A program made the translations under genes and the position numbers. This document shows positions 52,934 through 64,000 of a stretch of 64,000 nucleotides of DNA, in pieces (positions within the stretch are counted from its first letter, which is position 1; every line of letters begins with the position of its first letter). This stretch comes from Sphingobium fontiphilum (GTDB lineage Bacteria; Pseudomonadota; Alphaproteobacteria; Sphingomonadales; Sphingomonadaceae), in assembly GCF_014196635.1 (NCBI RefSeq), contig NZ_JACIEB010000002.1, forward strand, positions 1 to 64,000, read 5' to 3'. A model generated the notes under the pieces. The model did no database searches, was not told the origin of the DNA, and saw nothing but the letters and a program-made list of their open reading frames with translations.

Positions 52934-54970
52934 ATGACCGACATCAATCCCCTGCTCGAAGACAGCGACCTGCCCGATTTCGCGGCCATCCGCCCCGACC
53001 ATGTCGTCCCGGCGGTCGAACAGGCCATTGCCGACCACAAGCGCGCCATCGACGCGATGACGGCTTCGGGGGCGGACAGTTTCGACGCGGTGATGCTGGC
53101 CGCCGAACGCGCCGATTTCGCCCTGTCGCGCACATGGTCGCCGGTCGGCCATCTCGCCTCCGTCGCGGATACGCCCGAACTGCGCGCCGCCCATGCCGAT
53201 GCCCAGGCGAAGCTGACCGCCTATATGATGGAGGCGGGGCAGAATCGCGACCAGCAGCAGGCGGTGGCGCGGGTCGCCGCGCGACCCGATTTTGCGAGCC
53301 TGCCCGTGGCGCAGCGGCGCGCGGTCGACCTTGCCTTGCGCGGGTTCCATCTGGCCGGCGTCGCGCTGGAGGGCGAGGCGCGGCAGCGTTTTCTGGAGAT
53401 CGGCGTCGAACTGGGCCAGCTTTCCACCGCCTTTGGCAACGCCGTGATGGACGCGACCGAGGCGTGGAGCGAACATATCACCGACGAAGCCCTGCTCGAC
53501 GGCGTGCCGGAGAGCGACCGCGCGATCCTCGCCGCCTATGCCGCTGAAAAGGGGCTGGATGGCTGGCTCGTCGCCCTGCGTCAGCCCAGCGTGCTCGCCA
53601 TCCTCTACCATGCCCGCAACCGCGACCTGCGCGCGCGCGTCTATCGCGCCAACGCCACCCGCGCATCCGATCAGGCGGACGACATGAGCTTCGACAATAG
53701 CGACCGGATCGAAGCGATCATGCGCCTGCGGCATGAGGCGGCGGGCATATTGGGCTTTGCCGACGCCGCCGCCCATTCGCTGGAAACCAAGATGGCGGAG
53801 GATGCGGACGAAGCGCTCGCCTTCCTCGCCGACCTGGCGAAGCGGGCGCGGCCGGTGGCCGAGCGCGAACTGGCGGAATCGCGCGCCTTTGCGGCCGACA
53901 GGCTTGGCCTAGACGACCTGCAACCCTGGGACGTCAATTTCGTCGGCGAAGCGATGCGGCGCACGCTGCACGGCGTCGACCAGCAGCAAATCAGGCCCTA
54001 TTTCCCGCTACCGCGCGTGCTGGCGGGGACACAGGCGCTGATCCACAATCTGTTTGGCGTCACCCTGCGCGAACGGACGGGCGTGTCGACATGGCACAGA
54101 GACGCGATCTTTTATGACCTGGTCGATGCCGATGGCGCGGTCGTCGCGGGCGTCTATTGCGACCTTTTCGCCCGCGCGGGCAAGCGCGGCGGGGCATGGA
54201 TGGACGTGTGCCGATCCCGCTTTCGCGATGCAGACCGGCTGCATCGCCCGATCGCTTATCTCACCACCAATTTCGCGCCGCCTGCGGGCGACCAGCCGTC
54301 GCTGCTGACGCATGACGATGTCGTCACCCTGTTCCACGAATTCGGCCATGTGCTGCATCATTTGCTGACGCAGGTCGACATTCCCTCCATCGGCGGGATT
54401 TCCGGCGTGGAGTGGGACGCGGTGGAACTGCCCAGCCAGTTCATGGAAAATTTCGCCTGGGATCGCGACACGCTGGTGGCGCTGTCGGGCCATGTGGAAC
54501 ATGGCGGCCCCCTGCCCGACGCCCTGTTCGACGCGATGCTGGCCGCGCGGCAGTTCCAGTCGGGCCTTGCCATATTGCGCCAGATCGAGTTCGCCACCTT
54601 CGACCTGCGCCTGCACCGCGATTATGACCCGGTCGAAGGCGCGCGGGTCAACCAGATGCTGGCGGAGGTGCGCGCCGCCGTCGCCGTCATCCAGCCGCCC
54701 GAATGGAACCGCTTTGCCCATGGTTTCGGCCATATCTTCGCGGGCGGCTATGCGGCGGGCTATTACAGCTATTTGTGGGCGGAACTGCTCTCGGCCGATG
54801 CGTTCGAATTGTTCGCCCATGGCGACCTGCCCGGTGGCGGGGCCAGCGCCTTCCGCCGGGAGATTTTGGCGGCGGGCGCGAGCCGCAGCGCGGCCGAGAA
54901 TTTCGAGGCCTTCGCCGGACGCCCGCCACAGATCGACGCGCTGTTGCGCCTGCGGGGCCTGGCCGCCTGA
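52934..54970 (+). CDS. M3-family metallopeptidase (oligopeptidase A / Dcp type)
   Basis: The 678-residue zinc peptidase has the M3 motif TLFHEFGHVLHHLLTQ and the downstream GVEWDAVELPSQFMENFAWD with the third ligand Glu. N-terminal NPLLEDSDLPDFAAIRPDHV is typical of oligopeptidase A and Dcp. There is no signal peptide, so it degrades short peptides in the cytoplasm. I prefer the ATG at 52934 to a GTG at 52928. Confidence 0.94.
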   Translation: MTDINPLLEDSDLPDFAAIRPDHVVPAVEQAIADHKRAIDAMTASGADSFDAVMLAAERADFALSRTWSPVGHLASVADTPELRAAHADAQAKLTAYMMEAGQNRDQQQAVARVAARPDFASLPVAQRRAVDLALRGFHLAGVALEGEARQRFLEIGVELGQLSTAFGNAVMDATEAWSEHITDEALLDGVPESDRAILAAYAAEKGLDGWLVALRQPSVLAILYHARNRDLRARVYRANATRASDQADDMSFDNSDRIEAIMRLRHEAAGILGFADAAAHSLETKMAEDADEALAFLADLAKRARPVAERELAESRAFAADRLGLDDLQPWDVNFVGEAMRRTLHGVDQQQIRPYFPLPRVLAGTQALIHNLFGVTLRERTGVSTWHRDAIFYDLVDADGAVVAGVYCDLFARAGKRGGAWMDVCRSRFRDADRLHRPIAYLTTNFAPPAGDQPSLLTHDDVVTLFHEFGHVLHHLLTQVDIPSIGGISGVEWDAVELPSQFMENFAWDRDTLVALSGHVEHGGPLPDALFDAMLAARQFQSGLAILRQIEFATFDLRLHRDYDPVEGARVNQMLAEVRAAVAVIQPPEWNRFAHGFGHIFAGGYAAGYYSYLWAELLSADAFELFAHGDLPGGGASAFRREILAAGASRSAAENFEAFAGRPPQIDALLRLRGLAA

Positions 54971-54979
54971 CATGGAAAA

Positions 54980-55006
54980 GGACCGGTCCCCTATTGGAAC
55001 CGGCCC
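54980..55006 (-). terminator. Terminator of the glycine-zipper gene
   Basis: On the minus strand an 11-bp stem (GGGCCGGTTCC with GGGACCGGTCC, two wobbles) and a short loop are followed by TTTT. It lies between the two convergent genes. Confidence 0.6.
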
Positions 55007-55033
55007 TCCCCACGCCCGACGCGATCGGGCTGT

Positions 55034-55456
55034 TCAGCAGTTGCGGTCGATGGCGCGACCCGCCAGAGCGCCGACGCCCGCGCCGATGATGGCGCCAGCG
55101 GTGCCGTCGCCGCGATCATAGCGGCCGCCGCCCTTGGCGATTTCATTGCCCAGCAGGCCGCCGGCGATCGCGCCGATGATGGTGCCGCCTGTGCCATTGT
55201 CCCGGCAGCGATAACCGCCGCGATAGCCGCGATAATAGTTGTTGCTGTAGTAACGACCGCCGCCGCGATAATAGCGGTCGCCCCGGTAAACATCGCCGCG
55301 ATAGCCGCGATAACCCCGGTCGCTCCGATAATAGTCGCCCGCGCGATAATCGCGGTGATAGCCGTCCCGCGCCATGGCAGGGGTGGCGGTTGCGGCCAGC
55401 GACGCAACGCCCATGGCCAGCGCCGCGCTCATGTTGATCAGCATCTTCGTCTTCAT
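55034..55456 (-). CDS. Glycine-zipper 2TM-domain protein with Tyr/Arg/Gly-rich repeat
   Basis: The 140-residue exported protein has a signal peptide (ending AMA-R) and a low-complexity region rich in Tyr, Arg, Gly and Asp (DYRAGDYYRSDRGYRGYRGD and similar). A glycine zipper follows (GGTIIGAIAGGLLGNEIAKG, GTAGAIIGAGVGALAGRAID) and a terminal Cys. Such proteins sit in or at the outer membrane; the function is unknown. GAGGAG seven bases upstream supports the ATG at 55456. Confidence 0.82.
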   Translation of the reverse strand: MKTKMLINMSAALAMGVASLAATATPAMARDGYHRDYRAGDYYRSDRGYRGYRGDVYRGDRYYRGGGRYYSNNYYRGYRGGYRCRDNGTGGTIIGAIAGGLLGNEIAKGGGRYDRGDGTAGAIIGAGVGALAGRAIDRNC

Positions 55457-55639
55457 GGCGTTGCTCCTCACAACTGAAAAAAATCGAAACCCAACTCGAC
55501 GGACCCTCCATCGATTGATGCCCTTATGATCGATTCGCTTTGAGCCGATGCTGAATGGGGGTGACAGCCGTGGTTCAGTTATCCTGCATTCATCCTTCCG
55601 GGCTGTGCTCTCGCCGCAAATGCCCTATCGCGATGACCG

Positions 55640-56632
55640 ATGCGCCGAATCCTCATCATCCTGGCCCTGGCCGTCGCGCTGCTGCCCGCACCCGACAAGC
55701 ATAAGCCGGCGCCGCTGCGCGCGGGCACATTGCTGGTCGCCATGCGGCCCCTGCCGCTTCATGCGGGCGACCCGGGCCGGACGATGGCGGGCGCCCTGCC
55801 CTTTCTGGGCGCGTGGGAACTGACCAGCGATAACCCGGCCTTTGGCGGCCTGTCGGCGTTGCTGGTCGAACCGGGCGACCGGGTGCTGGCATTGAGCGAT
55901 TCCGGCACGCTGATGGGCTTCAACATGCGCGCCGACGATCAGCGCCGCCCCTTCATCGCCCCCCTGCCGATCAGCCCGGCCGAACGGGACAAGCCATGGT
56001 GGTGGTGGGATTCGGAAAGCCTGACCCACGATCCCCAAAGCGGCCGATACTGGGTCGGTTTTGAATTGCAGAACCGTATCTGCCGCTATTCCCCCGGCTT
56101 CGCGCGGGTCGAATCCTGCCGCGGCTGGCCGCAAATGGCCGATTGGCCCAAGACCGGGTCGATCGAAAGCCTCGCCCGGCTGTCCGATGGCCGTTTCCTC
56201 GCCATCGGTGAAATGGCGATGACGCGCGAAGGCGCGCATCAGGCGCTGCTGTTTCCCGGCGATCCGGCCGATCCGGCGACGGCCGACCCGATCCCGCTCG
56301 GCCTTGTTCCGCCACAGGGGTTCCGCCCGACCGATGCGGTGGCGCTGGATGAGCGGCGGCTCCTGATTCTGGGCCGCCGGTTGACGCTGGCGGAGCTGTT
56401 CACCGGGGCGGTGGCCATTGTCACCCTGCCCGACCATCCGCGCGCCGGCGACCGCATCGTCGGGCGCACGCTGGCGCGGCTCGCCCCGCCCCTGCTGGCC
56501 GACAATTATGAAGGGATCGCCCTGTCGCGCGACCATGCGGGAAGACGCAATCTGTGGATCGTGTCGGACGACAACCATGAATTTTTCCAGCGCACCCTGT
56601 TGCTGCGCTTCGCCCTGCCCGACGATCTGTAG
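55640..56632 (+). CDS. Esterase-like/phytase-like beta-propeller protein
   Basis: The 330-residue secreted protein has a signal peptide (MRRILIILALAVALLPAP) and the phytase-like domain seen in proteins annotated as esterase-like activity of phytase family. Motifs include GGLSALLVEPGDRVLALSDSG, WWDSESLTHDP, SIESLARLSDGRFLAIGE and LADNYEGIALSRD. Its real substrate is unknown. hemB follows 45 bp downstream. Confidence 0.82.
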   Translation: MRRILIILALAVALLPAPDKHKPAPLRAGTLLVAMRPLPLHAGDPGRTMAGALPFLGAWELTSDNPAFGGLSALLVEPGDRVLALSDSGTLMGFNMRADDQRRPFIAPLPISPAERDKPWWWWDSESLTHDPQSGRYWVGFELQNRICRYSPGFARVESCRGWPQMADWPKTGSIESLARLSDGRFLAIGEMAMTREGAHQALLFPGDPADPATADPIPLGLVPPQGFRPTDAVALDERRLLILGRRLTLAELFTGAVAIVTLPDHPRAGDRIVGRTLARLAPPLLADNYEGIALSRDHAGRRNLWIVSDDNHEFFQRTLLLRFALPDDL

Positions 56633-56668
56633 ACGGGCGCGCTTGATCCTCGCCGGACCGGGGCCTAA

Positions 56669-57673
<1,005 letters not shown>

Positions 57674-57677
57674 CGCC

Positions 57678-58244
57678 ATGGCGCGATTTCCCGATGTTTC
57701 CATCATCCCGTTCAAGGGCAAGACCCCGGTCATCCACGAAACCGCCTTCGTCGCGCCCGGATGCCGCCTGATCGGCGACGTGGAGATCGGACCAGGCGCC
57801 AGCATCTGGTATAATTGCGTGATCCGCGCCGACGTGAACCAGATCCGCATCGGCGCGCGCAGCAATGTGCAGGACGGCACGGTCATTCATTGCGACAGCC
57901 CGGACGAGGAAAATCCCGGCGGCTTCCCGACCCTGATCGGAGAGGATGTGCTGATCGGCCATATGGCGATGATCCATGGCTGCACGCTCAAGGACCGCGC
58001 CTTTGTAGGCCTCGGCGCCATCGTGATGGACGGTTGCATGGTGGAGAGCGATGCGATGATCGCGGCGGGCGCGCTGCTGTCCCCCGGCAAGACCGTGCCC
58101 GCCCGCCAGCTATGGGCGGGACGTCCGGCAAAGTTTATGCGTGAACTGAGCGACGCCGCCGTCGCCCGGCTGCGCGGCGGCGCTGAACGCTATGTCGGCT
58201 ATGCCGCCCAGCACAAGGCGGCGGTGGAGGCGGAACTGGGCTGA
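57678..58244 (+). CDS. Gamma carbonic anhydrase family protein
   Basis: The 188-residue protein has left-handed beta-helix hexapeptide repeats (GCRLIGDVEIGPGASIWYN, IGEDVLIGHMAMIHGCTL). The three metal-ligand histidines fit the gamma-CA pattern (TVIHCD, IGHMAMIHG). It forms trimers. Activity as carbonic anhydrase or acyl carrier is unproven. It starts 4 bp after hemB and is probably co-transcribed. Confidence 0.92.
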   Translation: MARFPDVSIIPFKGKTPVIHETAFVAPGCRLIGDVEIGPGASIWYNCVIRADVNQIRIGARSNVQDGTVIHCDSPDEENPGGFPTLIGEDVLIGHMAMIHGCTLKDRAFVGLGAIVMDGCMVESDAMIAAGALLSPGKTVPARQLWAGRPAKFMRELSDAAVARLRGGAERYVGYAAQHKAAVEAELG

Positions 58245-58254
58245 TAACGCCCCG

Positions 58255-58767
58255 TCAGGGTTGAGCGAGGCGGGCCTTCAGCGCGTCGATCCGGTCATTC
58301 TGGCTATCGACGATGGCAAGGGCGGCGGCCCGCGCGCTGTCTATCTCCGCCGCGCCGCCCGAAGCCCTGCCTTCTGCAATGGCGGACAGGCGATCGACAT
58401 AGAGGACGTCCAGGCTGGCGAGCGCCGACACGCTGTCGTTGCGGGCGGATTCGAGCGCGCTGACCGCCTGTTGCGCGCTGACCCACGCTTCGCTGGATAT
58501 GACCGAACCCGACGCCGCGCGGGCCAGCCTTTCCGCCCCGGCATAGCGGCCGTCAAAGGCATCGCGGCCAGACTGCGCCTGCGCGGTCAACCGGGCCAGT
58601 TCCGCCGCCAATGCGCTGTCGGCAGGAGCCGGAACGGCGGGCGCGGATGGGCTGGCCGTCGGCGCGCCTTCCACCGCGCGCTTGGCGAGCGAGGGATAAT
58701 TGCCGGGCGCACCCGCGCAACCGGACAGCAACAGGGCGAGCGAAGGCAGGATGCGCGAACGGATCAT
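58255..58767 (-). CDS. Putative lipoprotein, Ala-rich helical
   Basis: The 170-residue product has a lipoprotein signal (MIRSRILPSLALLLSGCAG, lipobox LSGC). A Pro/Ala-rich linker leads to a helical, Ala/Ser-rich region with coiled-coil character (ELARLTAQAQSGRDAFDGRY, DSQNDRIDALKARLAQP). I recognise no family. It is convergent with the gamma-CA gene. The start at 58767 begins the signal peptide; the longer frame has none. Confidence 0.7.
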   Translation of the reverse strand: MIRSRILPSLALLLSGCAGAPGNYPSLAKRAVEGAPTASPSAPAVPAPADSALAAELARLTAQAQSGRDAFDGRYAGAERLARAASGSVISSEAWVSAQQAVSALESARNDSVSALASLDVLYVDRLSAIAEGRASGGAAEIDSARAAALAIVDSQNDRIDALKARLAQP

Positions 58768-58895
58768 AACGATCCTGCATCTAGGGCGGCGCGGCGAGCG
58801 GCGCAATGGCGCGCGCGCAACTTCGCCGGCAAACATCCCGCACGCCATGCAAAGGGGGTGACATGCCGGGCGCGGTCGTGTAAAGGCGCGCCACC

Positions 58896-59148
58896 GGACC
58901 CATGACGGGTCCACCGTCCGAGACAGTTGGTGAAGGGTATATGCCCTTCTTAATGCCCAGCCTAGACGGGGAAAAGTTCTTTGCCGGCAGGGCTTTGGCC
59001 CATTGCCGGGTCTGCCCTTCCTCTTTGGAACGGGCCAGTCGACCGCCTTCCCCTTCGGACCAATGCCCCGTGGCGCGGCAGCAATGCCGATTCGCGGGTT
59101 TCAGTCGCATGGCGGGATTGTCTCGCCATGCTTGTATGGGAGTATGGC
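58896..59148 (+). ncRNA. Structured 5' leader of rplJL (probable L10-binding autoregulatory leader)
   Basis: The 250 bases before rplJ hold no gene but several stems: GGACCC/GGGTCC (58896-58912), GAAGGG/CCCTTC around TATATG, and CCGGCA/TGCCGG enclosing GGGC/GCCC. GTCCGA near 58915 can pair with TCGGAC about 150 bases on. In many bacteria L10-L12 binds its own leader to repress translation; this structure fits that role. A GTGACA-N17-TAAAGG promoter-like pair lies just upstream. Confidence 0.5.
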
Positions 59149-59664
59149 ATGGATCGTAATCAGAAAGCTGAGGTCGTTTCCGCGCTGAACGCAGAGCTGG
59201 GCCAGGTCGGCGTCGTCGTTGTGACGCGCAACCTGGGCATGACCGTCGCACAGTCGACCGTCCTGCGCCAGAAGATGCGGGAAGCGGGCGCGTCCTACAA
59301 GGTTACGAAGAACCGCCTCGCCAAGATCGCCCTGGATGGCACCGACTATACCGGCCTCAGCGACCTGCTGACCGGCCCCGTCGGCCTCGCCACTTCGGTC
59401 GATCCGGTCGCCGCCGCCAAGGTTGCGATCGATTTCGCGAAGACCAACGACAAGATCGAGATCGTTGGCGGCGCGATGGGCACCATGCTGCTCGACGCGG
59501 AGGGCGTGAAGGCCCTGGCGTCGATGCCGTCGCTGGATGAACTGCGCGCAAAGCTCGTCGGCCTTATCGTGGCCCCGGCGACCAAGCTCGCAACCGTCAC
59601 CCAGGCTCCGGCTGCGCAGCTGGCGCGGGTCTTCAACGCATATGCGGAGAAGGAAGCGGCCTGA
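59149..59664 (+). CDS. rplJ: 50S ribosomal protein L10
   Basis: The 171-residue protein anchors L7/L12 dimers to the ribosome. It starts [20 protein letters not shown] and has [40 protein letters not shown] over consecutive motifs and the L12-binding C-terminal helix ([17 protein letters not shown]). GGGAG lies six bases before the ATG at 59149. rplL follows 73 bp downstream, with a long structured leader upstream. Confidence 0.97.
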   Translation: MDRNQKAEVVSALNAELGQVGVVVVTRNLGMTVAQSTVLRQKMREAGASYKVTKNRLAKIALDGTDYTGLSDLLTGPVGLATSVDPVAAAKVAIDFAKTNDKIEIVGGAMGTMLLDAEGVKALASMPSLDELRAKLVGLIVAPATKLATVTQAPAAQLARVFNAYAEKEAA

Positions 59665-59737
59665 CCGGCCCGGTTCCGACCTTAAATTTCATTGCAACAT
59701 CACGGGTCATTGAACGACCCCCGAAGGGAAAAACATC

Positions 59738-60112
59738 ATGGCAGACATCAACGCACTGGTCGACCAGCTCTCGGCCCTCACCGTCCTCGAAGCTGCTGAG
59801 CTGTCGAAGGCTCTGGAAGAAAAGTGGGGCGTTTCGGCCGCCGCCGCCGTCGCCGTCGCTGGCCCGGCCGCTGCCGCCCCCGCCGCCGCTGTTGAAGAAC
59901 AGACCGAATTCGACGTCATCCTGACCGGCGACGGCGGCAAGAAGATCAACGTCATCAAGGAAGTCCGCGCCATCACCGGCCTTGGCCTCACCGAAGCCAA
60001 GACCCTGGTGGAATCGGCTCCCAAGGCGATCAAGGAAGGCGTCAGCAAGGACGAAGCCGAGAAGGTCAAGAAGCAGCTTGAAGAAGCCGGCGCGACCGTC
60101 GAACTCAAGTAA
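59738..60112 (+). CDS. rplL: 50S ribosomal protein L7/L12
   Basis: The 124-residue stalk protein has the N-terminal dimerisation domain ([20 protein letters not shown]), an Ala/Pro hinge and the C-terminal factor-binding domain ([41 protein letters not shown]). Length is normal. AGGGAAAAA precedes the start and a terminator follows. Confidence 0.98.
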   Translation: MADINALVDQLSALTVLEAAELSKALEEKWGVSAAAAVAVAGPAAAAPAAAVEEQTEFDVILTGDGGKKINVIKEVRAITGLGLTEAKTLVESAPKAIKEGVSKDEAEKVKKQLEEAGATVELK

Positions 60113-60160
60113 GGCTTTTCATGGCCTGGCCCCGGCGTCAGCCGGTGGCCGCGAAAAAGA

Positions 60161-60190
60161 GGGTGGCGTCTGCGGGCGCCGCCCTTTTTT
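60161..60190 (+). terminator. Intrinsic terminator of rplJL
   Basis: GGGTGGCG pairs with CGCCGCCC (one wobble) and is followed by six T. It is 48 bp after rplL. Confidence 0.85.
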
Positions 60191-60219
60191 GTTGCGCCGG
60201 GGGGGGCGCCAGCGATCCG

Positions 60220-60339
60220 TCAGATATTCGCCTCCAGCAGGGCGATTTCGGCGGTCAGCGCAAGGATTTCGGCGCGGATGGCGGCGATCCAGCTTTCCCG
60301 TTCATTGCGTTCCCGCAGCGGGATTTTCGCCTTAGACAA
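60220..60339 (-). CDS. Possible small coiled-coil protein with TTG start (39 residues)
   Basis: From TTG at 60339 the frame reads SKAKIPLRERNERESWIAAI and then RAEILALTAEIALLEANI, a charged helix with heptad-like hydrophobics, ending at TGA 60222-60220. The amino-acid pattern is protein-like, but the start codon is weak and the ribosome binding site poor. It may be a remnant or a real small protein. Confidence 0.35.
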   Translation of the reverse strand: MSKAKIPLRERNERESWIAAIRAEILALTAEIALLEANI

Positions 60340-60400
60340 GCGCTATGCCGCTACCCTGATGACCGCAATCTTCGATTTGCAAGCTATGAAGGCACCGACC

Positions 60401-60463
60401 GATCAGCATCCACAAGTCGGGGCTTTGGCCGCACGATGGATACTGAAACAAGTTCAGCATGAC
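60401..60463. repeat. Dispersed repeat of the tgctgaacttgtttcag type
   Basis: The minus strand reads GTCATGCTGAACTTGTTTCA followed by GTATCCATCG, with a CTGAA/TTCAG stem. This is a common intergenic repeat word in sphingomonads, usually extended by a second arm; CAGCATCCA at 60404 is a candidate. It lies in the gap between rplL and metH. Confidence 0.45.
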
Positions 60464-60522
60464 AGTGGAAGGGTGGCGGCCGGGCTGTTCGCTGGCCTCC
60501 TCCGCTGAGGGAAAGGCGCCCC

Positions 60523-63123
<2,601 letters not shown>

Positions 63124-63132
63124 TGTCTAGCT

Positions 63133-63215
63133 CGTCACCCCAGCGAAGGCTGGGGTCTCCCCGTGTTGAAGTGCGCCCCAAGAGGCGCGAGATCCCGGCC
63201 TGCGCCGGGATGACG
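63133..63215. repeat. Second copy of the mtaB-type palindromic repeat, between the metH genes
   Basis: The left arm (27 bp from 63133) is identical to the left arm of the element in mtaB. The right arm (63191-63215) reads GATCCCGGCCTGCGCCGGGA then TGACG, a variant of the same complement. It fills most of the 100-bp gap between the two metH genes. Confidence 0.85.
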
Positions 63216-63223
63216 GTGTATTC

Positions 63224-64000
63224 TTACGCCGCGATATGCATAGGTTCCAGGCCCGCGAGCCGCGTCACCACCGGCAATTCCGGCACCTGCCGCGGCTTGT
63301 GCCCGGCCAGCGCCTTCGCCACCGCGCCGATATGCGCGGGCGTCGTGCCGCAGCAGCCGCCGACCGCGTTGACCAGCCCTTCATCGACCCAGTCGCGGAT
63401 CAGCTGCGCCGTGGTTTCCGGCAACTCGTCATATTGCCCCAGTTCATTGGGCAGGCCCGCATTGGGATAGGCGAGGATCAGCGTGTCGGCGTTCTTCGAC
63501 AGGTCGGACAGATAGGGCCGCAGCAAATCCGCGCCAAAGGCGCAGTTCACCCCGATGGTCAGCGGCTTCAAATGCCGGAGCGAATACCAGAAGGCGTTGA
63601 TCGTGTGACCCGACAGGTTGCGGCCCGACATGTCGGTGATGGTGAAGCTGAGCATCAGCGGCACAGGCCGCCCCACCGCAGCTTCCGCCTCGCGCGCGGC
63701 CATGCCCGCCGCCTTGGCGTTGAGGGTATCGAAGCAGGTTTCGACCAGCAGGAAATCGACCCCGCCTTCGATCAGCGCGTCGCACTGTTCGCGATAATCG
63801 GCCTTGAGCGTGTCGTAATCGACCTCGCGATAGGCCGGGTCGTTGACGTCGGGCGAGATCGACAGCGTCTTGTTCGTCGGCCCGATCGACCCGGCGACGA
63901 AACGGCGGCGGCCATCCCTTGCCGTCGCCGCATCACAAGCCTTGCGGGCGATATGGGCGGCCGCGACGTTCAATTCCCGCACCAGATGTTCGCAGCCATA
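63224..64000 (-). CDS. Methionine synthase homocysteine-binding module (partial)
   Basis: The gene runs off the right edge; 258 C-terminal residues are visible, beginning at the edge with Tyr-Gly-Cys-Glu-His-Leu. It is the betaine-homocysteine methyltransferase-type domain: FVAGSIGPTNKTLSISPDVN, the zinc cysteines in GVNCAFGA and VGGCCGTTPAHI, and DFLLVETCFDTLNAKA. It binds homocysteine through zinc and must work with the separate MetH polypeptide. A GTG at 63982 is internal, not the true start. Confidence 0.93.
   Translation of the reverse strand, partial: YGCEHLVRELNVAAAHIARKACDAATARDGRRRFVAGSIGPTNKTLSISPDVNDPAYREVDYDTLKADYREQCDALIEGGVDFLLVETCFDTLNAKAAGMAAREAEAAVGRPVPLMLSFTITDMSGRNLSGHTINAFWYSLRHLKPLTIGVNCAFGADLLRPYLSDLSKNADTLILAYPNAGLPNELGQYDELPETTAQLIRDWVDEGLVNAVGGCCGTTPAHIGAVAKALAGHKPRQVPELPVVTRLAGLEPMHIAA

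Overview
The window is high-GC alphaproteobacterial chromosome. Protein content (EipA/DUF1134, DUF3422, split MetH, Mg-type HemB, MaoC-Pta fusion, PCuAC, tandem TonB receptors) and gene neighbourhoods point to the Sphingomonadaceae, most likely Sphingobium or a close relative. This is judged by protein resemblance only. No rRNA, CRISPR array or prophage was seen.

Left edge (1-805): a lower-GC stretch lies next to the 3' end of tRNA-Ser(GCU). It holds what looks like an insertion-sequence end cutting a small gene, and two palindromes. eipA, rluE and dinB follow.

Centre of interest (about 3.3-24.2 kb): a periplasmic alcohol-oxidation island. It contains an NAD aldehyde dehydrogenase (exaC), DUF779 and DUF3422 proteins, a FIST-domain/hybrid-kinase pair resembling NosP-NahK, and a NarL-type response regulator. 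It also contains a PQQ alcohol dehydrogenase with the Asp-X-Asp signature of lanthanide-dependent enzymes, its binding-protein partner, a PedF-type cytochrome c, a beta-propeller protein, a porin and two TonB receptors. At the end are a SoxYZ-like thiol carrier, a SoxH-like metallohydrolase and a CX3CW rhodanese-like protein. Seven 18-bp copies of one motif (about GACCNAAGGTYCAATKG) precede transcription units of this island and were found nowhere else in the window by eye; they are probably the operators of one regulon. A Zn alcohol dehydrogenase and a phaC / maoC-pta / ackA operon follow, offering a route from acetate to acetyl-CoA and polyester.

30-45 kb: an efflux operon (HlyD, double ATPase, two permeases, NodT factor); a DmdC-type acyl-CoA dehydrogenase with a TetR regulator; the operon dapF-mtaB-ftsY-yciB; an amino-acid permease; and two small proteins. 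A mobile palindromic repeat sits in frame inside mtaB.

45-64 kb: housekeeping genes: sucC, etfBA, a PCuAC copper chaperone, dnaK-dnaJ (with a sigma32-type promoter, and palindromic repeats that carry the dnaJ ribosome binding site), an M3 peptidase, hemB, a gamma carbonic anhydrase, rplJL with a structured leader, and metH as two separate genes with another copy of the mobile repeat between them. The metH N-terminal gene runs off the right edge.
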